From positions 1,364,001 to 1,428,000 of the forward strand of contig JAAROD010000004.1 of NCBI GenBank assembly GCA_012274445.1: a stretch of 64,000 nt of DNA. Reading direction: 5' to 3'. Every line of letters begins with the position of its first letter. Within the stretch, counting starts at the first letter, position 1. The DNA comes from Sclerotiophoma versabilis (Eukaryota; Ascomycota; Dothideomycetes; Pleosporales; Didymellaceae). The translations under genes were made by a program, and so were the position numbers. Below the pieces are notes generated by a model that did no database searches, was not told where the DNA came from, and saw only the letters and a list, made by a program, of their open reading frames with translations. This document shows positions 11,038-21,935 of the stretch, piece after piece.

Positions 11038-11785
11038 CTACTGGAAGAAGACGTAGTACAGCGATGTGACGACCGTGAGTCCAATCACTGACCAGCCGGT
11101 CCTGATAACCTGCTGGTTCGTGAACCCAACACCAATATCCCAGAGCAAATGCCTCACACCGTTGAAGGAGTGGAAGAACATGGGGAACGCAAAGAAGCTC
11201 TTAAGCGCCACCTTCGCAGCCACGGGCCAGGCCGCGACCGTCGCAACCATGGACGCCGTCTCGAGATGCCATCCCGTGTAGGGCGCAGCAAGGTACGCAA
11301 GTCCGAACAAGTACAGAGTGCCGGACAGGGTAATGCCCGTGATACGGTTCAGGGACGAGGCGTACCAGGTGATCTGCGGGCGGTAGATGGACAGGTGGGG
11401 GGAGACAGGGCGGCTGAGGCGCTGCTTGCGCAGGATCTCCTGGGCGGTCTCTTGCGAGGCGGCCTCTGTGGCGGCGAGCCTGTTAGGGGTGTCAGCGTGC
11501 GGTTCGAGATGGGTGGGTGGGTGGGTGTTGCGGAGGGCGTTGCTTGGTGCTGCTAGTATGGCTATTGCTAGGCAGGTACTGCTGAATATAGCTGCAGCAG
11601 CCATTGGGCCTCTTTTCCAGCAAATTATCTTGCTGGGCAGCTATATTGCATGTGTACTGAGCGGATATGTAGACGGGTTGCTGGAAGACGTACCTCTTCT
11701 GAATGGTGCGGCCAGCGGGCTGGATCTTGAAGCTGGGGGCAGCTGCGCGGCGCAGGCCAAGCTGGAACACTCGCTGAGAAGCCAT
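11038..11785 (-). CDS. sdhC: succinate dehydrogenase cytochrome b subunit (SDHC)
   Basis: Membrane anchor subunit of mitochondrial complex II; with SDHD it binds heme b and ubiquinone. Two exons, 11785-11694 and 11479-11038, are joined by a 214-nt intron (GTACGT...CTAACAG), giving 177 aa. The N-terminus is Arg-rich and acidic-free like a mitochondrial presequence. The mature part shows RPVSPHLSIYRPQ, the quinone-site SSLNRITGITLSG, three hydrophobic helices, and the heme-ligand segment FFHSFNGVRHLLWD with His134 and Ser135. All expected residues are present, so it looks functional. It is divergent from the WDR89-type gene, with about 0.8 kb between starts. Confidence 0.95.
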
Positions 11786-12601
11786 TATCGTCTTTCAACA
11801 ATTGACCTCGTTGTCGTCGATTAATCAAACGGTGGATGTCCTGGTCCTTCACGTATTGATGTCGTCGTTCGTTCCTTCCTCCGACTCCCGAGGTCGTAGC
11901 CGCCACCAATCAGCGACCTCCGCTTACTCAACTTCAAAGCCGTCCGTGCACGATCGAACAGGCGACCCGTAAAATCTTCGCACGCGCGCTGCTGGGCTTC
12001 TCTTCTTCACGAACCTCGTTATCGCCAACGCTGAGCGCAAGCGCTGAAGGCGTTGGAGTGACTTCCGTTGTTCGCTGCCGTTATGGTAGTGGGCTGGGAT
12101 CTGAGGGATCGGAGAGAGACGCCCGTCGTTAATCACTCGTACTGTTTGAATAATAACTTAACGAGCTTCATATCAAGGCAACATACTATGTCAACATGAG
12201 AAACTTACACTCTGTAGAGGGTCTCATGTCGAGTGCGTGATTCAGCCGTCACACGTAGCAACGTGCAATGGTAGCTGTTGTGAACATCCAAGGGTTCTTC
12301 AAATGCGTGTATTGTGTCTGACACCCACAAGATGCGATAGCACATGTCGATTCAGCTAGCTTGACGTGCACACTGCATATCGCAATCACCGTGACAGTTC
12401 GATAGTTTGTCGAAGGGTCGAGCTTGCCACAGTATGGCGACACGATGACCTGGCGAGGATGGTCGCGCTCGTCACCCGCAAAAAACTTTTCTGTTCACCT
12501 CCATCTACGTGTAATATTCACTGTACTATGATCACGCCAGTGATTTGAAATATATGTACTTCCCTTGACAACCTCCTCAGCTCTGTCAAAACAGCGCTAC
12601 A
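11786..12601. promoter_or_regulatory. divergent promoter region, SDHC / WDR89-like
   Basis: An 816-bp gap between divergent starts, containing only short frames. It must contain both promoters. No specific element recognised. Confidence 0.45.
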
Positions 12602-13988
12602 ATGGCAACGCAGACTTTCAGTTCTGACGTTGGGCTACCGCCAAATTCCTACATCTACAAGATCATCTCCACAGCGGCGCGGACAGATCCCCTTAGCTAC
12701 TCCAAGACTGAACAGCTTGCCATCATCTCATCCGACGATTCTTTACGATTCTTGGATTCAGCAACGCTCAAAGCAAATGGTGTGGTCAAGGGTGTCAATG
12801 ACAGCGTAACCTGCCTGGAGAGAGCGAACGATGCGCCCAGCAACATAGTTGCAACAGCTGGAAGAGACGGACTGATCAAATACTGGGACCAGCGAAGCAG
12901 ACAGAAAGTCTTGGAGATCCAAAGTCGTACGTTCTGATACAGCTGATACAGGCCTTGGTCTCTGAGCAAGAAGCTAACGGCAAGCTTGCAGCGAACAAGC
13001 TCATTTCATCACTCGTCTGCAACGCGCAAACCAACTTTGTCGCTGCTGGTATTGAGAATCCTGACGATGGGCCGCACGAGTCTCCTGTATACGTCTGGTA
13101 TGAATCTTGTAATCTAGAAATCGACCTTACTCTCTGACGCCATGTAGGGACCAGCGCAACACGTCAGCGCCTCTGCGGTCATTCATAGACTCTCACACAG
13201 ACACAGTCACATCTCTGCAACTACATCCAATCCTACCCACGCTACTCCTCTCGTCCAGCACAGACGGCCTAGTAAATATTTTTGACACATCTCAAGCCGA
13301 AGAAGAGGACGCTTTGTACCAAGTCATTAATCATGGATCTGCAATCGCACATGCAGGTTTCATGTACCCGAGCACCGACGTTTTTGCACTCGGCACTGAC
13401 GAGACAATGAGCTTTTACGCACTGCAAAGCCAAAAAGAGGAGGAGGAAGAACCAGCACCGAGGGCCTTCGGTGACGTTAGGGAGCCTCTGGCATGCGAGT
13501 ATCTGGCGAAGATGCATTGGGTCGGCAGCCAACCGTTCATTGCTACAGGAAAGCACAGGTTCGTAAACCTGTGGTGAGGTAGACTACACCTGCTGACTGG
13601 GAATAGTGAGAGCCGTTTTGATCTTATACCCATACACAAGGGCGCGGGCGCGCCTTTGCAGTACGAGTATGACCTCACTAAGAGTGTCAGGCTACCAGGT
13701 GCACATGGTGAAGAGATCGTACGAGACGTCTTTACGGACATGCATGTAAGTGCTTCTTCGTCTATCCCATTCGCTCTCACACTAACACATCTACAGACAC
13801 AGACTACATACACAGTTGGCGAAGATGGTCATGTTCGCGCTTGGAAGATTGAGGCATCTGCCGGCGAGACTATGGACATCGATGAAGGCGCAGATGCAAA
13901 GAAGAAGGAAAAGAGAGATCGGAGGGAGAAACGAAGGGATAAGAAAGAGAAAGACAAGAAAGACAAGAAGAGGTATGAGCCATACTAG
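12602..13988 (+). CDS. WD40 protein, WDR89-like
   Basis: Five exons (12602-12926, 12992-13097, 13148-13558, 13607-13745, 13797-13988) give 390 aa in uninterrupted phase. The introns are 65, 50, 48 and 51 nt. The blades include IVATAGRDGLIKYWDQRS, SPVYVWDQRNTSAPLRSF, LLSSSTDGLVNIFDTSQ and TVGEDGHVRAWKIE. The combination FDTSQAEEEDAL, WVGSQPFIATGKHSESRFDL and a Lys/Arg-rich C-terminal tail (DRREKRRDKKEKDKKDKK) fits the fungal WDR89 family, whose function is poorly known. The basic tail suggests nuclear or nucleolar location (inference). The last intron is divisible by three and lacks a stop, so its retention would not break the frame. Confidence 0.85.
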
Positions 13989-14623
13989 ATGCTTGTTAAG
14001 ACGTCAGGTCGGGTTGCGCTGCCCAGGCCCCGGCTGTCAGATACCGGTACAACGGATGCAGGCAATCCAATGCATCCGCGACCTTCCATCAATCTTACAG
14101 TAGCCCACGGAATTTCATACAAACGCACACGTGGATAAACAACGTCCCCGCATCTTACAGGTTTGCCGCTAAATATGTACCCCGCGCCACTCCGCAGCGT
14201 GGTTACATCACGGCCTTACTGTGGTACACGGCATAAATTTTCTAAGTGGAGCAGTCCAGCAGGGAATAGCAGATCTTACCCAGTTCTGCAAATAGTATAA
14301 TACCACCTCCTCTCTAGCTAGATCTATTAGTCTACAGATCTGCTCCCGTCTGTAAAGTATAAAAAAGCTAAGCTCTATCTATCCAGAAAATACGGCCGAA
14401 TATCCCGGCGCCGGAGCTCCACGCAAGCACAACAAAACCTTTTACGATTTGCTAATACAGGTACGATTTCCATGATACAGGTACTCAGGACGGTCGATGA
14501 CAGGGAGGGAAGTTACATCGTGTTATGCCAAGAAAACAGGAATGAAGGGCTATATATAGACGCGAATCCCACGCGCACCATGCATATGTGCTCTCGTTGT
14601 CTCTGGTCCGAATCTATCGAACA
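13989..14623. promoter_or_regulatory. upstream region of GH92 gene, AT-rich core
   Basis: Holds the 3' UTR of the WDR89-like gene and the GH92 promoter. About 14268-14400 is AT-rich and has a 9-bp inverted repeat (AGCAGATCT at 14268 and AGATCTGCT at 14336). TATATATA lies at about 14551-14558, some 70 bp before the ATG, as expected for a TATA-type promoter. Confidence 0.45.
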
Positions 14624-17215
14624 ATGCGATCTTCAGCCGGAGTGAAGGCTCTTGCGGGCTCATGGTCATGTCTAGTCGCTATTGCTAACGCGCAGGGTCA
14701 ACCGGACGCTCGAGGCAAAACACCTTACGAGTATGTTAATCCACTCATCGGAACTACCAATGGAGGTCAGAACAGTACCCAATAAACCTCAAACAAACGA
14801 TGTTGATTTCCTTCAGGTCACGTCTTTCCTGGTGCAACGCTTCCGTTTGGTAAGCTACATGACTCTCCAGCGACGTTCAACCTTCTGATAAAACTTCAGG
14901 CATGGCAAAAGCCGGAGCCGACACATATGGCACCGAAAACCAAGGGGGTTTTGCATCAGACATGTCACCTATCTATGGTTTCTCACACATGCACGACAGC
15001 GGAACCGGTGGCTCAGCATCACTGGGCAACTTCCCGATCTTTGCGCAGGCAGGGTGTCCTAACGACGATATCAACGCATGCAAGTACACCATGTGGCAGC
15101 GTGCAACACCTCGCCAGCAAGGAAGCGTGAATGCTCGGCCAGGGTATTTTGATGTCACCTTGGCTTCCGGTATCAGAACGGAAATGACAGTCACAAACCA
15201 TACAGCTCTGTACAGGTTCACGTTTCCAGAAAACCCAACAACAGCAAATACGACACTGAACCCACATATTCTGGTCGAAATAAGCGATCTTCCCCAGACC
15301 AGAAGCGAAGCCAACATAACCGTTTACCCGAACAACGGACGAATTACAGGAGGCGGAAAGTTTTCACCCTCCTTTGGCAGTGGAACATACCAATCGTACT
15401 TCTGTCTCGATTTTGACGGCGCAACTGTCAAAGATGCTGGCGTATGGTCCAACTCTCGCGCCTCGAAGCAAGCCCAGAGCCTCAAAGTCAAGCCTGGAGA
15501 TGAGCGTCAGACAACTAGTGACACGCCCGTAGGTGGTTGGGTACAATTCGAGAAGCCGAATGCGGGAAACCAAGTACTAGCTAGAGTTGGGATGAGTCTT
15601 ATCAGCGAAGCCCAAGCTTGCGCCAACGCTGAGCGAGAGATTGCAAAGAGCGATTTCGACGGCATTGTGGCTGCTGCTGAAGCTGCATGGAAAGAGAAGT
15701 TCTCTGTGATCACTTTGAAAGATGGTGGCGTATCCGAAGTCATCCTCAAAGCATTTTGGAGTGGTGTCTATCGCTCCATGATCTCGCCCCAGGACTATAC
15801 GGGCGAAAACCCATTTTGGAACGATGGCGAACCGTACTACGATTCATACTACTGCATCTGGGACTCCTTCAGGAGCATACACCCTCTTCTCACTATACTC
15901 GATCCGCATAGCCAGACACTTATGGTCAGGAGTCTTTTGAGCATCTACAAGCACACAGGCTACCTTCCCGACTGCAGGATGAGCCTTTGCAAAGGTAACT
16001 CCCACCACCCGTCTGTCTGCTTATCCGCTAATTTTGTTAGGTTTTACGCAAGGCGGCTCCAATGCCGACATCGTTATTGTTGACGCCTACCTCAAGAATA
16101 TCACTACAGGGATTGACTGGGCGGTTGCCTATGAAGCCGTAGTGAAGGACGCCGAAATCGAGCCTCCAGACTGGAACCTCGAAGGCCGCGGCGGCCTCGC
16201 ATCTTGGAAGAGTCTCGGCTATATTCCTACCGAGAACCTCGATACCGATGGTACAGGTCTTGAGACACGTTCAATCTCTAGGACAGTGGAGTATGCCTAC
16301 AACGACTTCACCATCAGCACACTAGCGCGCGCACTCGGCCACCTAGACGATGCCGCCAAATACTTGTCCCGCAGCGGAAACTGGAAGAACATGTTCAGCC
16401 CTTCCCAACGAAGCATTGTAAACGGCGTCGACACTGGTTTCGAAGGCTTCCTCCAACCGCGCTATATGAATGGCACGTTCGGCTATCAAGACCCCATCTA
16501 CTGCTCTCCGCTCTTTAACTTCACCGGCTGCTACCTCAATCCGGCCGGCGGCGAGACGTACGAAGGTCCCGTCTGGCTGTACACATTCTTCGCGCCCGGC
16601 GACATGGCGTCTCTCATCTCCACGCTCGGCGGTACCGATACATTCGTCAAGCGCCTAGACTGGCTGCATGAGAGTGGGATACTGTATGTTGGAGACGAGC
16701 AGGCTTTTCTAAACTTGTTCTTGTACCACTATGCTGGTAGACCGGGCAAGAGCGCGGAGCGAGCGCATCAGTATATACCGAGTCTGTTCAATGATACTAT
16801 CGCGGGTATCCCTGGGAACGACGATTCGGGCGCCATGGGCTCGTTCGAGACCCTTGTTATGATGGGCTTGTATCCCAATGCTGGTCAGGATGTTTATTTC
16901 ATTACGCCTCCGTTCTTCGAGGAGGTGAGTGTGAGGAATCAGCAGACTGGCAACACGGCGACGATCCGCAACATCAACTTCGACACCACCTATGGGAATA
17001 TCTACATCCAGAGTGCGACGTTGAATGGAGCGCCATATACGAGGAACTGGATCACGCATAGCTTTTTCCTGGAGGGAGGCGTGCTGGAGCTGACCTTGGG
17101 CCCGACGGAGAGCGAATGGGGAACGAGGCCGGAGGATGTACCGCCTAGCTTGGGGCCGTTCGCGAACTTGACGACAAGGGGGGATATGGACGGACGGTGG
17201 CAGATGAAGGATTAG
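14624..17215 (+). CDS. secreted GH92 alpha-mannosidase
   Basis: GH92 enzymes are calcium-dependent exo-alpha-mannosidases acting on mannans and N-glycans. Four exons (14624-14765, 14817-14849, 14900-15994, 16041-17215) give 814 aa. One is a 33-nt micro-exon encoding HVFPGATLPF, which is required by the family. The ATG at 14624 is followed by a signal peptide ending near IANAQG. Family signatures are NPLIGTTNGGHVFPG, FGMAKAGADT, GFSHMHDSGTGG, ETYEGPVWLYTFFAPGD and GNDDSGAMGSFETLVMMGLY, the last two containing the usual catalytic acid/base region. Length matches the family. The gene converges on an MFS transporter with only 49 bp between stop codons. Confidence 0.95.
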
Positions 17216-17264
17216 ATATTGGCATGAACAGTGTATTGTTGATTCGTAGATCTTAGATGTATGA

Positions 17265-18955
17265 TTAATGTCCGCCACCGCCGCCCACGATGCTCCAGTA
17301 CTTGTCACTACTTCTCCTGCGCAATGTTTTGCCGTACTTGCACATGATCAAGAACGTTGACACGCATGCCAGCCCAATGAATGCTGCGGATATGAAGCAG
17401 TTCTGGTAGCCCATGCTTTCTATCCACGGCGTAATGCTGCACCATGTTAGTTCCATGCATTTCAAAGAGTGAATGTGTGACTTACGCATAGCTAACAGCA
17501 AACATCATAGTATCTCTTATTATGATAGTCGCCGCCATCGCATCTCCACAAACCCCTGGATAGCTATCGATCAAATAGTTGATACTCAGCGTAAACCCAA
17601 GACAAGTCGTAAACGCCAGCATTCCCATTGCCACCAGCAGCCCAAACCAGTGGATTTGCTGCGCCGCACCCACGCCCCATAAAATCGCGGCTGCAGGCAC
17701 AAGCAGCATACATACGATGAACGGATATAGGCGAAACTCAGCTTCCGAAACACCGCCGTTGCGACGCGCGAGCTTGACAGTCAAGTAGTCGCTGAACCGG
17801 CCGGCGACCAGCATACCGATGCCGCAGCCAATCATGGGCGCGAAGTAGCTCAGTCCAACGGCTTCGGCACCCCAGAAGTAGGGAGTGTCGCTAAGGACGA
17901 GCGAAGCGGTTGCGTTGAGAATGTTGAACCATATTAGATAGGAGCCGGCGGAGAAACCGGTGTAGAGGACTACGGGCCAGGTCAGATATAAAGTGATGCT
18001 ACGGAGGTGACTCAGCATGTTTCCATTCTGAGAAGGGTGCCAGAGGGAGAGCTTTTGTGTGAAGGACTTTGTCTGTGTTGGCATTCGAAGTTCCTCGCTT
18101 GCGGTGGTTTGAACCGCTGACAGCGAGGTCTTCGGATTGTTGTCATCATCGTCCAAGTCTTGAGGGTGCTGTGCGCCGGGCATGACTGCGGTGCCAGTAA
18201 TGATGCGATCATAGTTCGTCTCCTCTAGGAAGAAGAATAGAAAAATGAATGCTGATCCGGTGAAGATCGCAGGCCAATAAAACACCCATTCCCAGCCCTG
18301 TCGCTCCGCGATGAATCCGGAAATGATGGGGGCAAAATAATTGCTGGCTAACGCACAGAAAGCGTAGATACTCAGACAGGTGCCCCTCTGATGTGTGAAG
18401 TAGATGTCAGCGATTGACACTTCAGGCAAAGCATCGTATGGGCCACCAAAGAAGCCAAGTAGGACGCTTCGCGCAATCCATCCACCGTTGGTCTTGACGT
18501 ATGGGCTCCAGAGAGTAATGCCAGTGACACCAAGAATGGAGATGAGGTAGGCTAGACGCTTTCCGTATGTAAGAGCAAATGGTTGCCAGAACAGTTGACT
18601 CCATCCGATAAGCAGGAACATGAAACCACTGCCTTCATTCAAGGTTGATACTGAGATGCCGTTGGATTCGGAAAGTGGAACGATCACGGAATAGATGCTC
18701 GATTGTGCAATGCCACACATCCAAACGTATCTATATTCCGAATTTAGCTGAATTCGACCATGCAGTGTATTTCGCTTACAGGTTTGGACATATCAATGCA
18801 AGTAACTTGCGACGCGGTGTCCAATTGAGGGGATCATCAGGATGGTTCGAAGGCGTAGGTTGCAATACGATATCTCCATTGCCAGCATGACGCGCCTCCA
18901 GCGTATGGTCGACATCGACCAACTGAATAGTCCCAGGTATGGTGGAAGACGACAT
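17265..18955 (-). CDS. MFS transporter (DHA1/HOL1-like)
   Basis: Three exons (18955-18780, 18730-17486, 17436-17265) give 530 aa with 49-nt introns (GTAAGC...ATAG and GTAAGT...TGCAG). The ATG at 18955 begins a hydrophilic N-terminus carrying [13 protein letters not shown], typical of the fungal 12-TM DHA1 group. Two sets of about six hydrophobic helices flank a charged cytoplasmic loop ([12 protein letters not shown]). The substrate cannot be read from sequence. HOL1-type relatives move cations and polyamines, others export drugs or metabolites. The C-terminus ends in five glycines and a histidine. The 3' end abuts the GH92 gene, but no functional link is implied. Confidence 0.88.
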
Positions 18956-20954
18956 TGCTCTGAGAAGACCGATACCCTGATGAAAAGGACCGATTCGAGA
19001 CAAGATGTCGGATTCAATGTGCGGGAAGCTCACCTAAGGTTGAACATCATGGTTATTCCGCGGGGCATGCCCAGCATCCTGGCAGCCGGGCAGCTGTCGA
19101 TCTCGGCACGTCACACAAAAGAAGTAAGTCTGTCCCGCCACACAACGTGTGGGCCTTACGGTGGTCGACCGATGCTGGCTAGATGATTGGCGGCATTGTG
19201 CTTGAGAGAAGATGGTTGCCACAGAAGTTATCCCGTGATGTGTTCCTTCGGTCGTCTGCCGATGATAGGAAGCGTATTTACGCCGTAAGCGCGCAGCTGC
19301 CATGGTTAGCGATAGATACCCCGGACCCCTTCTCCGCACATCGGCCGTCCCCGCTCGCGTGCCGTTCTGGTGAAAGTCAAATCGTCCTGCGACTTGCCAG
19401 TCTGCAAGTCGGCAATTATGAAATCAAAGACTTATGAGTTCACGATGCTACCACCAGCAGCGAGGTATCTGGTTCACATTTTTTGCATAATAGGATGTGA
19501 TGGTAAAGATAAGAAGTTGTGGAGAACAGGCTGGGGTCTGATTAAGCTAGTGCGACATTGTCATTTCGCTGACCAGCTCCATGATATCGACCTAATCTAC
19601 CCTTCAAACATTCAACTTGTCATGTTTCTTACTACCATGGAAACCATTGTAGTGTTATAATCATATCGTACTAATCCTTGCCCTACCTGAGCATCAGAGA
19701 TGTTGGAAGCGATGGGCAGCGCGACATACAGAGATGCGCTGCGGTATGAAGTAGTCTTGAAATCGAAAAGCGTGTGTCAGAGAAACAGATGGAATCCTCA
19801 TCGTCGTATGAGAGGATGATGACAGGAGGGCGTTTCGGATACCATTGAAGATATTCATGACGGTGTGATGGCAGGGAAAGGACGTGCATTGACAATACGC
19901 AAAAAAACGAGGGAGAAAAAAGATCAATGAAGCAGTCCTTTGATGGTCATGAAATTGGGAGATGTATCCGCACTAGCGAAACGTCCAATGATAAACAACT
20001 TTTCCACCCTGATACACAATTTCCATGTAAACACACCCGAGTATAACGCTGTGAGGGATACTATTACGGGGCCTGCAAGATATTACAGCAATTGGAAGGA
20101 ACAAAGGAGTGACACATCGGTCAATGAAGTCGCTATGCTTGTTGAAAGCTGGGTTGGGAGACGACCCAATTGTGGCGGGCGCAGTTCAGTTGAGGAAGAC
20201 GTAAACACGCCTGTGGATGAGTTGTCAACGATACTGCCTGAGCGCCGAAGACATTGGGTGGCTGTTGGTACCTTGACACCAGTCCTCTCTTCTTTGCTAT
20301 TAGTCTCTCTCTTTGCTCTAGGTGTAGTACTGGCGCAGCTTCAAGCCAGGGCTGGTTGAAGTAGCTTTGAGCACTTGTCAGAAACAAAGACATCATCATC
20401 AATATCATCGTTATCAGATGAAATGGCGATTCGAACACGGTTATGCTTGTGTAAGAAACGTCCAGGCATAATATACTTGTGTTGTCCACAACGACCTTCT
20501 CTTTCTCAACGGCTTCTTGCTTTGTGATAGTCTCTCTCTTTGTAACAGCGTCTTGCTCTTTAATAGTCTCTTGTTGCACGCTGGATACGTGGCAAGGCAT
20601 ATTAGCAACATCCCATAATAGGCTCTGCTATTTGTAGGCCCATCGTGCTATACTGGGAAATTATAACTACAAGCTTGCTCACAAGTTCAGGCAGCGTTTT
20701 AACAAAAAGGACGTTGGCTGACAGGACAAACATATATTAATTGATGTTTGCTATTGGAACTAAATAATTTGACGAGATACACTGCAAGATGGTGTCCACT
20801 CTTCTCAAAATAATGGAGATTTTGTATTGTTAAAAACGGTCTAGTCATTAAGTTTTATGCTATGCTCGCATGCTATCTACACATATACAAGTTGGGTCAT
20901 CATTAATCTTCTATCATTGTTGTGACTTGCTCCCTTCTTCACTCAACCATACAT
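18956..20954. other. 2-kb gene-poor region
   Basis: No recognised gene. A minus-strand ATG frame at 20600-20133 has a 12-residue imperfect repeat at its start (ETIKEQDAVTKR / ETITKQEAVEKE) and loses coding character afterwards. The part from about 20740 to 20900 is AT-rich and lies 3' of the repeat-containing secreted protein gene. Confidence 0.4.
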
Positions 20955-21935
20955 TTAGTTGTACATGTAAACGGGAGCAGTAAGGTCACCGTACTCGCCA
21001 GAGCCGAAGGGGCTGGAGGGAGTGACCTTCTGGCCGTTGACATCGGAAACACCGAACCAAGCAAGTTCGTTGCCGTTGACAATAGTCATGACAGCGAAGG
21101 CGGGGGCAGGCTGAGCAGAGTATCCCCAAGAGATAGTGTAGGGTGTACCGGAGCAAGGCTGGTTGGACCAGGACTCGGTGGCAGCGTCCTTGCCGGGCAT
21201 GCGGACGACGGTGCAGTTCTTAGATTCGCCGTTAACTTCCAAAGCGAAGTTGTAGTCGCAGCCAGTGTTTCCTTCACCGCAGTAGCGGTTCAGGTTGTTG
21301 ACAGCCCAGGTCTTGTCAGTCTTAACGGGGTTTGATCCTGGAGCAGGGACCGATGTCGCGACAGGAGCTACAACTGTGGTAGAGAAGTACGAGTCGGGGC
21401 AAGATCCAGGGTGGGCAGGGTTGCAACCACCGGGGATGCTGGTAGGAACAGGTGCGACGACTGTTGTGGAGAAGTATGAATCCGGGCAAGATCCAGGGTG
21501 AGCAGGGTTGCAACCACCCGGAATGCTGGTAGGTGTAGGAATAACAACTGTTGTGGAGAAGTACGAATCCGGGCAAGATCCTGGGTGAGCAGGGTTGCAA
21601 CCACCCGGAATGCTGGTAGGTGTAGGAATAACAACTGTTGTGGAGAAGTACGAATCCGGGCAAGAACCTGGGTGGGCAGGGTTGCAACCACCTGGAATGC
21701 TGGTAGGTGTAGGAGCGCGAACGATGGTAGAGGTGGCGGAAGCGCAGTATGAGCGACCACGAGCATTGTCCTCTCCAAGACAAGCAGTCAAATCACAAGC
21801 GCATGCTACCTCAGGAACACCAGAAGCAACACAAGTCTTGTAGGTATCTTGGCAAGGATTCTGACGCTTGTCGAGAGGGCTTGCGGAGATCGCAGCGGTA
21901 AGAGCGAGAGCGAGAGCGACAGTCTTGGAGTACAT
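20955..21935 (-). CDS. secreted Cys-rich protein with four 29-aa tandem repeats
   Basis: An intronless 326-aa frame. A signal peptide (MYSKTVALALALTAAISAS) is followed by a single Lys-Arg site at 23-24, a Kex2-type cleavage site. Residues 28-64 form a compact six-cysteine module (C28, C35, C45, C47, C52, C64). Residues 76-191 are four near-identical 29-aa repeats, each with GGCNPAHPGSCPDSYF and so two cysteines. Residues about 200-326 form a second domain with four cysteines (NRYCGEGNTGCDYNF..., NCTVV, QPCSG). I do not recognise this domain by name. It is a secreted or wall-associated protein; an effector, adhesin or structural role is open. Tandem repeats suggest copy-number variation among strains. 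Confidence 0.85.
   Translation of the reverse strand: MYSKTVALALALTAAISASPLDKRQNPCQDTYKTCVASGVPEVACACDLTACLGEDNARGRSYCASATSTIVRAPTPTSIPGGCNPAHPGSCPDSYFSTTVVIPTPTSIPGGCNPAHPGSCPDSYFSTTVVIPTPTSIPGGCNPAHPGSCPDSYFSTTVVAPVPTSIPGGCNPAHPGSCPDSYFSTTVVAPVATSVPAPGSNPVKTDKTWAVNNLNRYCGEGNTGCDYNFALEVNGESKNCTVVRMPGKDAATESWSNQPCSGTPYTISWGYSAQPAPAFAVMTIVNGNELAWFGVSDVNGQKVTPSSPFGSGEYGDLTAPVYMYN
21363..21710 (-). repeat. 87-bp tandem repeat, four copies, in coding sequence
   Basis: Four head-to-tail copies of exactly 87 bp, in frame, encode 29-aa units beginning TPTSIPGG. The plus-strand marker GAAGTA(C/T)GA recurs at about 21384, 21471, 21558 and 21645. The two central units are almost identical at the nucleotide level, which points to recent duplication or gene conversion. 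Confidence 0.92.

Noticed and set aside
20955..21935. RiPP precursor of the ustiloxin type (signal peptide, KR, tandem repeats)
   Set aside because: Only one KR site exists and it precedes the repeats; the repeats have no Kex2 sites between them, and a folded-looking domain follows. The S41 protease gene is 15 kb away with unrelated genes between.
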